DNA of 64,000 nt from contig JACJYK010000003.1 in the NCBI GenBank assembly GCA_020636135.1, positions 372,001 to 436,000 of the forward strand. The letters run 5' to 3'. The notes below the pieces were generated by a model that worked only from the letters and a program-made list of their open reading frames with translations, did no database searches and was not told the DNA's origin. Of this stretch, positions 26,614 to 34,842 are shown one piece after another. Made by a program: the position numbers and the translations under genes. This stretch comes from Lewinellaceae bacterium. Lineage in GTDB: Bacteria; Bacteroidota; Bacteroidia; Chitinophagales; Saprospiraceae. The first letter of the stretch is position 1. Every line of letters starts with the position of its first letter.

Positions 26614-29607
26614 ATGGTCAAAGCCATCCATACTGAAGAAACCTTTGAAGAAGCTATCGAGCAATCCCTGATAGAGGAGGGGGGCTATCAAAAGGGAAAT
26701 CCATCTGACTATGATCCAGTTTTGGCCTTAGACCCCGTTATTTTATTTGAATTCATTCAAACCACACAGCCCAGGAAATGGGAAAAAATCTCTAAAATCC
26801 ATGGCTCTTCAGTAGAGGAAAAACTCCTCAGACGATTAACCAAGGAAATCGATCAAAGAGGGATGATCGATGTGATCCGTAAAGGAATTACCGATTACGG
26901 GGTAAAATTCGATCTGGCTTATTTCAGGCCGGAAACCTCCCTCAACCCAGAAACGGAAAAGCTTTATCATCAGAATATCCTGACAGTGACCCGGCAGGTC
27001 TATTATTCCACAAAGCACAGGAACTCCCTGGATATGCTTTTATCGATCAATGGCCTTCCCATTGTCAGTATTGAGCTTAAAAACCAGTTCACTGGTCAAA
27101 CAGTGGAAAATGCCAAAAAGCAGTTCCGTTTTGATAGGGATTATAAAGAATTACTGTTCCAGTTTAAGAAAAGAGCCCTGGTTCATTTTGCGGTGGATAC
27201 TGATGAAGCCTACATGACCACAAAGCTCAATGGTCCAAAGACCTATTACTTGCCATTTAATCAGGGATTTAATAACGGCAAGGGCAATCCTCCTAATCCG
27301 GGTGGATACAGAACCTCCTATCTCTGGGAGGATATCTGGAGCAAGGACTCCCTGATGGAGATTGTCGGCAAATTCATTCACCTGGAAACCGAGGAAATCG
27401 AGATCGATGGCAGGCTATCGAAAAAGGAGATCATGTTCTTCCCGCGGTATCATCAGTTGGAAGTGGTTCGAAAGCTAGTCCGATATGTAAGAGTTGAACA
27501 AGCAGGGGAGAATTATCTTATCCAGCATTCCGCAGGTAGTGGAAAGAGTAAATCCATTGCCTGGCTATCTTACCAGCTCTTCAGCCTGCATAACCAGGAT
27601 AACAAGCGCATTTATAATGCTGTCATCGTGATCACGGACAGGAAGGTCCTGGATACACAGCTCCAGAACACGATTTACCAGATCGAGCATAAACATGGGG
27701 TGGTCCAGAAAATCGATAAGAATTCCGGGCAGCTCGCAGAAACCCTCAGCAAAGGGGGAAGTATCATTATTACCACGCTTCAGAAGTTTCCATTCATCCT
27801 GGATAAGGTTGATGACCTTCCTGATCGAAATTATGCGGTCATTATTGATGAAGCCCACTCTTCCCAGGGCGGTGAGGCCAGCAAGAAAATGAAGGAAGTT
27901 TTGGCCAGCAATAGCCTGGAAGAAGCTGAAAGACTGGAAATGAACGAGGAGGAGGATTCCTCACTTGATGAGGTCAGAAAATCCATGATGGCAAGGGGCA
28001 AACAGACCAATATGAGCTTCTTTGCTTTTACAGCCACGCCCAAGGCAAAGACACTGGAAGTGTTTGGAACGCCGGGTGCCGATGGAAAACCCAGACCATT
28101 TCATTTGTATTCCATGCGCCAGGCAATTGAAGAGGGCTTCATTCTTGATGTTCTGGCGAATTACACGACCTATAAAACCTATTTCAAACTATCCAAAGCA
28201 ATAGAGGACGATCCCGAGGTTAATAAGAAAAAAGCCGCCCGGGCTATTGGCCGGTTTTTATCGCTCCATCCGCACAACCTGGCGCAAAAGACTGAAATCA
28301 TCATCGAACATTTCAGGCAGGTGGTGAGTAAGAAGATAGGAGGGAAGGCCAAGGCCATGGTAGTGACAGGCTCTCGGCTTCATGCTGTCCGCTATAAACG
28401 GGAATTTGACCACTATCTAAAAGAAAAAGGATACAATAAAGGGGATAGAGCAATAAAAGCCTTGGTGGCTTTTTCAGGGAAGGTCATTGATGAAGGGGTG
28501 GAGTTTACCGAACCTGGCATGAATGGTTTTGGGTACAAGGCGCTTCCCGGGAAATTTGCAACCGATGAATATCAGCTTTTGCTTGTGGCAGATAAATACC
28601 AGACAGGATTTGATCAGCCGTTACTTCACACTATGTACGTCGATAAGAAATTATCAGGGGTAAAAGCAGTTCAAACGCTATCCAGATTGAACAGAACGGC
28701 GCCAGGCAAAGAGGATACTTTCGTCCTGGATTTTGTCAATGACCGGGAAACGATCCTTAGCTCGTTCCAGCCTTATTTTGAGATCACAACTATTGAGGAA
28801 AACACTGATCCCAATCATCTTTATGATCTCAAAACAGAAATTGAAAAATATCAGGTAATCTGGCCGGTAGAGATTGATAACTTTATTGAGGTTTATTTTG
28901 CCAATACCAAGGTCCTGAATGTGAAAGATCAGGCAAAACTCAACGCCTTTATCGATCCGGCGGTGGAGAGATTTAAAGGGCTTGAGGAAGAGGCTCAGGA
29001 TGAGCTGAAAAACTCAGTGATTGCCTTTGTGAGATTATATTCCTTTCTGTCCCAGATCATGCCTTTTCACGATATTGAGCTGGAAAAGCTTTTCAATTAC
29101 TTACGCTATTTCAAGAAAAAACTTCCAAAACCAACATTAGGAGAGCGTTTCCAACTCACTGATGAGGTCGCCCTGGAATACTACCGTCTGCAAAAGATCG
29201 AAGAGGGTAAGATATCGCTGCAATATGGAGAAGAAAGCGAGCTTTCAGTAGTCCGGGAAGCAGGCGTCAGGTATCAAAAGGAGGAAAAAGCCCCGATTTC
29301 AGAGATTATCCAGGTCCTTAATGATAAATTAGGAACAGATTTCACACCGGCAGACCAGTTGTTTTTCGATCAGATTGAGGAAGAAATGGTCCAGGATGAA
29401 ACCCTGGCTAAACAGGCGCAATCCAATACGATTGAAAACTTCAAGTATGGATTTGAGGACAAGTTTATGGATGTGGTGATTGATCGGATGGAACAGAATA
29501 AGGAACTCTTTGCCAAGCTCATGGATGATGAGAGAATGGCCGGGATCGTGAAGGAAATCCTGCTGGAAAACGTGTTTAACAGGCTGAGAGATCAAGCGCA
29601 ATTATAA
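26614..29607 (+). CDS. hsdR: type I restriction endonuclease and translocase subunit
   Basis: Motor and nuclease subunit that cuts unmethylated foreign DNA after translocation. Seen: 997 residues; N-terminal PD-(D/E)xK nuclease with SIELKNQ near residue 150-156; helicase Walker A HSAGSGKSKS near 304-313, motif II DEAH near 411-414, the FTATP motif III and QTGFDQPLLHTMYVDK plus QTLSRLNR motifs V/VI; C-terminal helical region that docks on the methylase. All motifs expected for activity are intact. Third gene of the operon; gajA-like follows 29 bases later. Confidence 0.95.
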   Translation: MVKAIHTEETFEEAIEQSLIEEGGYQKGNPSDYDPVLALDPVILFEFIQTTQPRKWEKISKIHGSSVEEKLLRRLTKEIDQRGMIDVIRKGITDYGVKFDLAYFRPETSLNPETEKLYHQNILTVTRQVYYSTKHRNSLDMLLSINGLPIVSIELKNQFTGQTVENAKKQFRFDRDYKELLFQFKKRALVHFAVDTDEAYMTTKLNGPKTYYLPFNQGFNNGKGNPPNPGGYRTSYLWEDIWSKDSLMEIVGKFIHLETEEIEIDGRLSKKEIMFFPRYHQLEVVRKLVRYVRVEQAGENYLIQHSAGSGKSKSIAWLSYQLFSLHNQDNKRIYNAVIVITDRKVLDTQLQNTIYQIEHKHGVVQKIDKNSGQLAETLSKGGSIIITTLQKFPFILDKVDDLPDRNYAVIIDEAHSSQGGEASKKMKEVLASNSLEEAERLEMNEEEDSSLDEVRKSMMARGKQTNMSFFAFTATPKAKTLEVFGTPGADGKPRPFHLYSMRQAIEEGFILDVLANYTTYKTYFKLSKAIEDDPEVNKKKAARAIGRFLSLHPHNLAQKTEIIIEHFRQVVSKKIGGKAKAMVVTGSRLHAVRYKREFDHYLKEKGYNKGDRAIKALVAFSGKVIDEGVEFTEPGMNGFGYKALPGKFATDEYQLLLVADKYQTGFDQPLLHTMYVDKKLSGVKAVQTLSRLNRTAPGKEDTFVLDFVNDRETILSSFQPYFEITTIEENTDPNHLYDLKTEIEKYQVIWPVEIDNFIEVYFANTKVLNVKDQAKLNAFIDPAVERFKGLEEEAQDELKNSVIAFVRLYSFLSQIMPFHDIELEKLFNYLRYFKKKLPKPTLGERFQLTDEVALEYYRLQKIEEGKISLQYGEESELSVVREAGVRYQKEEKAPISEIIQVLNDKLGTDFTPADQLFFDQIEEEMVQDETLAKQAQSNTIENFKYGFEDKFMDVVIDRMEQNKELFAKLMDDERMAGIVKEILLENVFNRLRDQAQL

Positions 29608-29636
29608 TATATCTTCTATTAAGAAATATTAAGTTC

Positions 29637-31634
29637 ATGAAAGCCACTAAAATCAAATTAAAGAATTTTCGTTCTTTTGGTCCTGAAGTTACCGTTATAG
29701 ATTTACAAGACGGTCTAACAGGAATTGTAGGCGCTAATAGCGCAGGCAAAACTGCACTTCTAGAAGCATTGAAAAAAGTTTTTGACCCATCACACTCGGA
29801 AAGAAATATCTTCAAATCGGATTTTCATATCCCTGGGAACTCAGAGCCAAATGAAATTGACGAAATCGAAATGTACATAGAAATAGTCTTTGATTTCGAT
29901 GGAATTTTTACCGAGGAAGAAGGCAAAGATAATGAAAATGGAGTTCCTGATTATTTTGATCAAATGACTGTCAGTGATCCTGGTGGATCTCCATATATTA
30001 GGATAAGGCTTCAATCAACTTGGAAAAAAGATCCTATTAACCCAGAAGGTAGTATTGAAACTAATTTAATTTTTATTACCTGTCCTGAGGAAGAAAAGGA
30101 AACTGATGCCAATACTCCTCTCTTTCCAAATCACAAACGATCACTAATCCAATCATTTTATGTCCCGGCGATCAGAAGGCCCTCTGATCAGCTAAGATAT
30201 GCTTCCGGTTCTATGCTATTTCGATTGTTGAAAAGGATAAAATGGCCAGATGATTTTAATGAAAGATTCAATGAACAGCTCGAAGAGATGAATATGCTTT
30301 TTGAGGACGTTGAGAATTTTGAAAAGATAAAATGCAACCTTTCTTCTCTTTGGCAGGAATACAATAAGGACTCACGTTATTATAATGCAGACATAACATT
30401 CGGGAGTTCGGATTTTGAATCCATTCTGAAAAAACTTGAAATTGAGTTTACGCCAACTGATAGTGACCGGCCTTTTTCGATTTCTGAATTAGGTGAAGGT
30501 TATCGATCCCTGTTCTATTTAACTTTAGTATCTACCCTTCTAAAAATGGAAGAAGAATTAGAGATTGAGGCAGGTGAAAAACCCCTTTTGACATTACTAT
30601 TAATAGAAGAGCCTGAAAACCACATTGCGCCTCAACTATTAGGCAGAGTTCTAAATAACTTAAAATCTCTTTCTGAACAACAGAATGTCCAAGTAATCCT
30701 AACTTCTCACACGCCTTCTATCATCCAGAGAATTGATCCAGAAGGTATAAGGCATTTACGTCTTGACAACACAGAACATAAGACAATTGTGAGCAATATT
30801 ATCCTTCCAAAAAAGACCGCAGATGCCTATAAATATGTGAAAGAGGCTGTCCGCAATTTTCCCGAAATATATTTTTCAAGGTTGGTCGTTATTGGAGAAG
30901 GGGATAGTGAAGAAATTATATTTGATCGATTGTCACGAGTTTACGACAATGATTTTGACGACCACTACATATCATTTGCACCACTGGGAGGTCGGTATGT
31001 AAACCATATTTGGAAACTGTTAAATCAGCTGGATATTCCGTATGTTACACTTCTCGATTTAGACCGAGAACGGGAAGGAGGTGGATGGGGACGTATTAAA
31101 TATGCAATTAAGCAAATTATTTTGAATAGACCGGCCTTAAAAACGAAACTTTTAACTTTAAATGGAGGTGAACTCTTATCTGATAAACGTTTTGAGGCTA
31201 TGCATAATTGGGATGTTAAGGAGGTCAAAATAATGGATGGCTGGATTTCTATGTTGGAGGAATATAACATATTCTTTAGCTATCCATTGGATTTAGACTT
31301 CATGATGCTCTCATATTTAGAGCTTGAATATGAAGCAACTGCCACCGAAGGCCCACAAGTGCCTGACAAAGAACTGGACCCGGTCGGATTTGGTGAGAAG
31401 CTAAAAAATGGAATACAAGCCACTTTAAAATCTTCAAATGCAACTGCTGAAACTTATTCAGAAGATGAAAAAGAATTAATGATTTGGTATAATTATCTTT
31501 TCCTTGGCCGTGGTAAACCATCAACACACATTGAAGCCCTATCGGAAATTTCAGATGAAGATTTAGCTGAAAATATACCGGAAGTCCTTGAGAGGATTTT
31601 CGATAGAATAATGGAAATACTAGCCAAGAACTAA
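29637..31634 (+). CDS. gajA: OLD-family ATPase/TOPRIM nuclease, Gabija GajA-like
   Basis: 665 residues. Seen: N-terminal ABC-type ATPase with Walker A GANSAGKT (about 33-40), signature region ISELGEGYRSLFY, Walker B LLLIEEPENHIAPQ (about 320-333) and VILTSHTPSII; C-terminal TOPRIM domain with VVIGEGDSEEIIF (about 416) and the DxD of LLDLDRERE (about 473). Known: class 2 OLD nucleases coded next to a UvrD-like helicase form the Gabija anti-phage system, in which GajA nicks DNA when nucleotide levels fall. Five bases separate it from the helicase gene. It is longer than the Bacillus cereus protein as I recall it. Retron or other OLD-containing systems are less likely given the partner. Confidence 0.85.
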   Translation: MKATKIKLKNFRSFGPEVTVIDLQDGLTGIVGANSAGKTALLEALKKVFDPSHSERNIFKSDFHIPGNSEPNEIDEIEMYIEIVFDFDGIFTEEEGKDNENGVPDYFDQMTVSDPGGSPYIRIRLQSTWKKDPINPEGSIETNLIFITCPEEEKETDANTPLFPNHKRSLIQSFYVPAIRRPSDQLRYASGSMLFRLLKRIKWPDDFNERFNEQLEEMNMLFEDVENFEKIKCNLSSLWQEYNKDSRYYNADITFGSSDFESILKKLEIEFTPTDSDRPFSISELGEGYRSLFYLTLVSTLLKMEEELEIEAGEKPLLTLLLIEEPENHIAPQLLGRVLNNLKSLSEQQNVQVILTSHTPSIIQRIDPEGIRHLRLDNTEHKTIVSNIILPKKTADAYKYVKEAVRNFPEIYFSRLVVIGEGDSEEIIFDRLSRVYDNDFDDHYISFAPLGGRYVNHIWKLLNQLDIPYVTLLDLDREREGGGWGRIKYAIKQIILNRPALKTKLLTLNGGELLSDKRFEAMHNWDVKEVKIMDGWISMLEEYNIFFSYPLDLDFMMLSYLELEYEATATEGPQVPDKELDPVGFGEKLKNGIQATLKSSNATAETYSEDEKELMIWYNYLFLGRGKPSTHIEALSEISDEDLAENIPEVLERIFDRIMEILAKN

Positions 31635-31639
31635 ATGAT

Positions 31640-33529
31640 ATGCATCAATTTGTTCGGCCCGATGATTGGATACCTGCAGATGGATTTGATTTAGAAGATA
31701 ACGCTCTAATGGCGGTCAAAAGCGACAAAAACTACCTTGTTGTTGCGGGCCCGGGAGCAGGTAAAACAGAATTACTTGCTCAAAGAGCCTGTTATCTATT
31801 ACAAACTAATCTTTGCAAGAATCCCAATAAGATTTTGGCTATCTCCTTCAAAAGGGATGCAGCGTTCAACTTGGCTGCAAGGGTTGAAAAACGCGTTGGA
31901 AGAGATCTTTCTCGCAGGTTTACTTCATTGACTTTTGATGCTTTTTCCAAAGGTTTAGTTGATAGATTCCGAAATGGTATTCCTGAACAATACCGCCCAA
32001 ATAAAACTTATAAAATTGATACTACTCCTAATTCACCATATTTATTGTCTCTATTTGAGGAATTTGACCCATTTATATCAAAAGGGTATTTCAGAACGGC
32101 AAAGGCAAATGTAAAAGCAGCGAACATTGAATCACTTTACGAACAAGCTTATCCTATTCATTCTTCGGATTCTATAAAACTTGCAATATTAGATGCAATG
32201 CTTAAAAGAGAAGGACAAGAAACAGTTATTTTCCCTGTATTGTCAAGGTTGGCACAATACCTACTAGGGACAAACCCAAGGATTGTTTCATATCTGCGAC
32301 AAACATATTCGCATGTCTTCCTTGATGAATTTCAGGACACGACCAATTTGCAATACGATCTATTAAGAACAGCATTTGGAAATAGCGAATGTACTCTCAC
32401 TGCAGTAGGAGATACCAAACAAAGAATTATGCTTTGGGCTGGGGCGATGGACTACATATTTGAAGAATATCTGGATGACTTTGACGCTTATCCTCCTCTT
32501 AATTTACTAATGAATTTCCGTTCCGCACCGAGACTTGTGAGGTTGCAAAATCATTTAACAGCTACTTTAATGGGAAGTGATATTGAGTGTATTCCAAGGA
32601 AGGACCGCAATGAAGATGAGGGCATCGCTGAGTTTTGGATTTTCGATAGCGAGGGCCAGGAAGCTCAATTATTGGCTGCTGATATAAAACACAAAATTGA
32701 AGTTGAACAGATTGACCCAAGAGAAATTTGCCTGCTTTACAAGCAAAGGCCGGATCATTATGGAGCAGTCCTCCAAGAGGCTCTTTCAAACGTTAATATC
32801 AAATCAAGGGTTGAAAATGACATCCAGGATTTATTGGTTGAACCAATAATAAAATTCTGTACAAATTTTATCCGCTCTGCGTTGGATAACTCAAGCATTG
32901 ACGGAAGAAAATTTATTTTAGATGAGTATTGCAAATTCAAAAAAGTTTTCGATGATAGTGGTTTGCTCGCTGTTGAACGAGAAACAGTAAAAAAATTGAA
33001 ATCTTTTAAGAAGGCAGTTGAAAAAGTGTCTGATTGGGATGAAATTCAGCGATTAATAGAGAATGAAATTAATGAGATATCTTTTTCTATATTCAGCTCT
33101 TATTATCCGCAGTATAATGAACAAAGTTACTTCAATGATTGTATATCCAGATTTTTTGAATTAATGCAGCTTGAATATGAGCAAAACGAAGACCTATTGT
33201 TAGCTGTTGAGAAATTTTCAGGAAAAGACTGTGTTCCCATCATGACGGTTCATAAAAGTAAGGGTCTTGAGTTCTCCGTTGTATACTTCATAGGGTTTGA
33301 AGATCAAAATTTTTGGAACTTCAAGTTTCAACCAAAAGAAGATACTTGTTCATTTTTTGTGGCACTTTCGCGGGCAAAAGACGCCGTGTATTTTACATTT
33401 TCAAGTCAACGGACTAATAATTTTGGAGATTTGGAGAGGCGATCGATTGAAAAAATAAATCCTCTCTTTGAAGCTTTAAAATCTTCAAACTTGGTTTATA
33501 GAAAAGATTTCCGGATGGTAGATCGGTAG
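31640..33529 (+). CDS. gajB: UvrD/Rep-like helicase, Gabija GajB-like
   Basis: 629-residue superfamily 1A helicase. Seen in order: motif I VVAGPGAGKTELLAQRA (about 33-50), motif II FLDEFQDTT (about 226-234), motif III AVGDTKQRIMLWAGA, motif IV LLMNFRSAPRLVRL, motif V TVHKSKGLEFSVVYFIG and motif VI FFVALSRAKDAVYFTFS. All catalytic residues are present. Partner of the preceding OLD nuclease. Strongly A+T-rich with codon use unlike hsdM and the backbone, suggesting transfer. Last gene of the operon; XRE regulator converges on it. Confidence 0.85.
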   Translation: MHQFVRPDDWIPADGFDLEDNALMAVKSDKNYLVVAGPGAGKTELLAQRACYLLQTNLCKNPNKILAISFKRDAAFNLAARVEKRVGRDLSRRFTSLTFDAFSKGLVDRFRNGIPEQYRPNKTYKIDTTPNSPYLLSLFEEFDPFISKGYFRTAKANVKAANIESLYEQAYPIHSSDSIKLAILDAMLKREGQETVIFPVLSRLAQYLLGTNPRIVSYLRQTYSHVFLDEFQDTTNLQYDLLRTAFGNSECTLTAVGDTKQRIMLWAGAMDYIFEEYLDDFDAYPPLNLLMNFRSAPRLVRLQNHLTATLMGSDIECIPRKDRNEDEGIAEFWIFDSEGQEAQLLAADIKHKIEVEQIDPREICLLYKQRPDHYGAVLQEALSNVNIKSRVENDIQDLLVEPIIKFCTNFIRSALDNSSIDGRKFILDEYCKFKKVFDDSGLLAVERETVKKLKSFKKAVEKVSDWDEIQRLIENEINEISFSIFSSYYPQYNEQSYFNDCISRFFELMQLEYEQNEDLLLAVEKFSGKDCVPIMTVHKSKGLEFSVVYFIGFEDQNFWNFKFQPKEDTCSFFVALSRAKDAVYFTFSSQRTNNFGDLERRSIEKINPLFEALKSSNLVYRKDFRMVDR

Positions 33530-33538
33530 CTAGTTTAG

Positions 33539-33556
33539 ATATATTGATTAATATAT
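33539..33556. terminator. weak A+T-only hairpin between convergent gajB and XRE genes
   Basis: ATATATT (33539-33545) and AATATAT (33550-33556) with a 4-base loop, followed by TTTCTAATTGCTT. A weak bidirectional terminator is possible. Confidence 0.3.
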
Positions 33557-33566
33557 TTCTAATTGC

Positions 33567-33791
33567 TTATTGATAGTCTATCAAATCTATGACGTCCATC
33601 TCCAGGACATTGGCAATATCACACAGCTTTTGTAGAGTGACATTGTATTTGGCGTTTTCGATATAGCTCATATACGTCCTATCGATATCGCATAAGTGAG
33701 CCAGGGTTTCCTGCGACATGCCTTTCTCCTTCCGGAACTTGCGGATGTTCCGGCCTACCTGAATCAGAATCTCCGGGTAGTTGTTCTTCAT
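33567..33791 (-). CDS. XRE-family helix-turn-helix regulator
   Basis: 74 residues, a single Cro/C1-type domain. Seen: ILIQVGRNIRKFRKEKGMSQ leading into TLAHLCDIDRTYMSYIENAK, the standard recognition helix and following loop, then LQKLCDIANVLEMDV. Start placed at ATG 33791 because the ATG three codons upstream falls within a palindrome (33794-33809) that is probably its own operator. Convergent with the defence operon and divergent from the secreted-protein gene. Likely regulates itself and that gene; whether it controls the R-M/Gabija operon is open. Similar regulators act as control proteins in restriction systems. Confidence 0.9.
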   Translation of the reverse strand: MKNNYPEILIQVGRNIRKFRKEKGMSQETLAHLCDIDRTYMSYIENAKYNVTLQKLCDIANVLEMDVIDLIDYQ

Positions 33792-33793
33792 TC

Positions 33794-33809
33794 GTCGCAT
33801 TTATGCGAC
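33794..33809. promoter_or_regulatory. palindrome at the XRE start, likely autoregulatory operator
   Basis: GTCGCAT-TT-ATGCGAC, perfect 7-base arms, centred 10 bases above the preferred XRE start codon. Confidence 0.55.
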
Positions 33810-33861
33810 AAAAAGTAGGGCAGTTTCATGGCAAAACACTTCGCATATATTCGAGGTATTA

Positions 33862-33883
33862 CGTATATTGTCGAGAATATACG
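33862..33883. promoter_or_regulatory. inverted repeat in the XRE / secreted-protein intergenic region
   Basis: CGTATATT (33862-33869), 6-base spacer, AATATACG (33876-33883); a nearby AATATTTG (33886-33893) is one base off a TAnnTTTG -7 element for the rightward gene. Candidate operator overlapping the promoter of the secreted protein. Confidence 0.45.
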
Positions 33884-33941
33884 AAATATTTGCTTTTTCA
33901 TGCCTAGAAATGATATAAAGAGTCCGAGCAGGAAAGGACTT

Positions 33942-34535
33942 ATGGTTATGAAGACCAGTTTTAAACAGGCCATAATGGGTTTAAGCGCCGGCGCGATGAT
34001 AGCGCTGCCGGGGTTCCTGCGCGCGCAGAAAACGGCCTCCACCGGCAATCCTGCCCAGGAGATCACCGCCCGCTACAACAAATCCGCCGCGAATGATGAC
34101 GGCAAGACGTATTACCCGGAACCCGGGAAGGGGAAATACCCCTATACCATTAAATACTGTGATCTGAGCAATCCAAAAGAGAATGGCGTGAATGAGGCTG
34201 GAGATTATTCATTCGAGAATAAAGAATTTGTCATCTTTATGCGCCGTGGCCGGGATGCCAAATACACCGCTGAACAATACTGCCAGCTTGTGAAAGACAA
34301 AATCTTTTCTGGTGAGAACGATATTCCCATTACGTTCATGATCGGCAAAGAAGGTGCGGGTGTTAATCCCCTGATGGACGTTTACATTGATGGACATTTA
34401 GGTAAGGACCCCGAGAATGGGGATGACTTATTCTTGCCAGGCGAACTTGCCAAGAACGCACATCATTTTGTTGAGAGGTACTGGAATAATCATGGGGGCA
34501 AGCAGGTTACAGGAACCTGCGAACCTATACTTTAA
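33942..34535 (+). CDS. secreted protein of unknown function in the defence island
   Basis: 197 residues from ATG 33942 (or 33948), below an AGGAAAGG ribosome-binding-like site at 33930-33937. Seen: a signal peptide (MKTSFKQAIMGLSAGAMIAL ending about FLRAQ), then about 165 polar residues with two or three cysteines (YCDLS, QYCQLV, GTCEPIL), many charged residues and a C-terminal ELAKNAHHFVERYWNNHGGK segment. I do not recognise the family. It is cargo of the island, divergent from the XRE gene and immediately left of the right att copy. Codon use is closer to the backbone than to gajAB. An exported effector or an envelope component would fit; neither is supported by a motif. Confidence 0.7.
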   Translation: MVMKTSFKQAIMGLSAGAMIALPGFLRAQKTASTGNPAQEITARYNKSAANDDGKTYYPEPGKGKYPYTIKYCDLSNPKENGVNEAGDYSFENKEFVIFMRRGRDAKYTAEQYCQLVKDKIFSGENDIPITFMIGKEGAGVNPLMDVYIDGHLGKDPENGDDLFLPGELAKNAHHFVERYWNNHGGKQVTGTCEPIL

Positions 34536-34580
34536 AAGGTAGTTCTAATGCCCGTGCCTGCGAATGCCGGGAGTGTCCTA

Positions 34581-34603
34581 GGTTCGAATCCATGATCGCC
34601 CAC
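34581..34603 (+). repeat. right attachment-site copy (attR)
   Basis: Exact 23-base copy of the tRNA-Val 3' end (23135-23157) in the same orientation. The bases before it still resemble the tRNA body weakly, so this may be a decayed tRNA copy rather than a bare att core. Confidence 0.85.
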
Positions 34604-34790
34604 GAAGGAGTCCGACAGAATTACAGCTGGACTTATTCAATTAAAGCTTCTCCAATCCTCCAACATTTACTTTTTCACGAATGTGAAAGGGGTATAATCG
34701 TCTGGTGTAATGTGTAGAAAAGAAACAATGGAACAAGGACAATAATGGCCCATAATATTTGAACGAGGGCAAATATTTGCTATTTTTACC

Positions 34791-34802
34791 TTCGTATACG
34801 AA
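34791..34802. promoter_or_regulatory. perfect 12-base palindrome upstream of the Fic gene
   Basis: TTCGTATACGAA, 40 bases above the Fic ATG. Possible operator. Its half-site TATACGAA also occurs at 33879-33886, in the XRE intergenic region. Confidence 0.4.
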
Positions 34803-34842
34803 ACAGGTGAAAAAAACGCCCTTGCATGAAAAATAAATGTAA

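Larger units (their letters stand above)
23135..34603. mobile_element. genomic island in tRNA-Val carrying type I R-M and Gabija-like genes
   Basis: About 11.5 kb bounded by exact 23-base direct repeats, one in the 3' end of tRNA-Val and one at 34581-34603. Cargo: hsdM, hsdS, hsdR, gajA-like, gajB-like, an XRE regulator and a secreted unknown protein. Several genes (hsdS, gajA-like, gajB-like) are visibly richer in A and T than the flanking backbone. No integrase, excisionase or transposase was seen, so the island is probably decayed or mobilised in trans. Confidence 0.75.
34536..34842. other. island junction region between secreted protein and Fic gene
   Basis: Contains the right att copy (34581-34603), preceded by about 35 bases that look like a degenerate tRNA anticodon arm and variable loop (GCCTGCGAATGCCGGG, then GTGTCCTA), and a palindrome near the Fic start. 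The rest is A+T-rich without a coding frame. Confidence 0.6.

Noticed and set aside
29637..33529. Retron or other OLD-based system
   Set aside because: No reverse transcriptase or ncRNA seen; the partner is a UvrD-like helicase, which points to Gabija.
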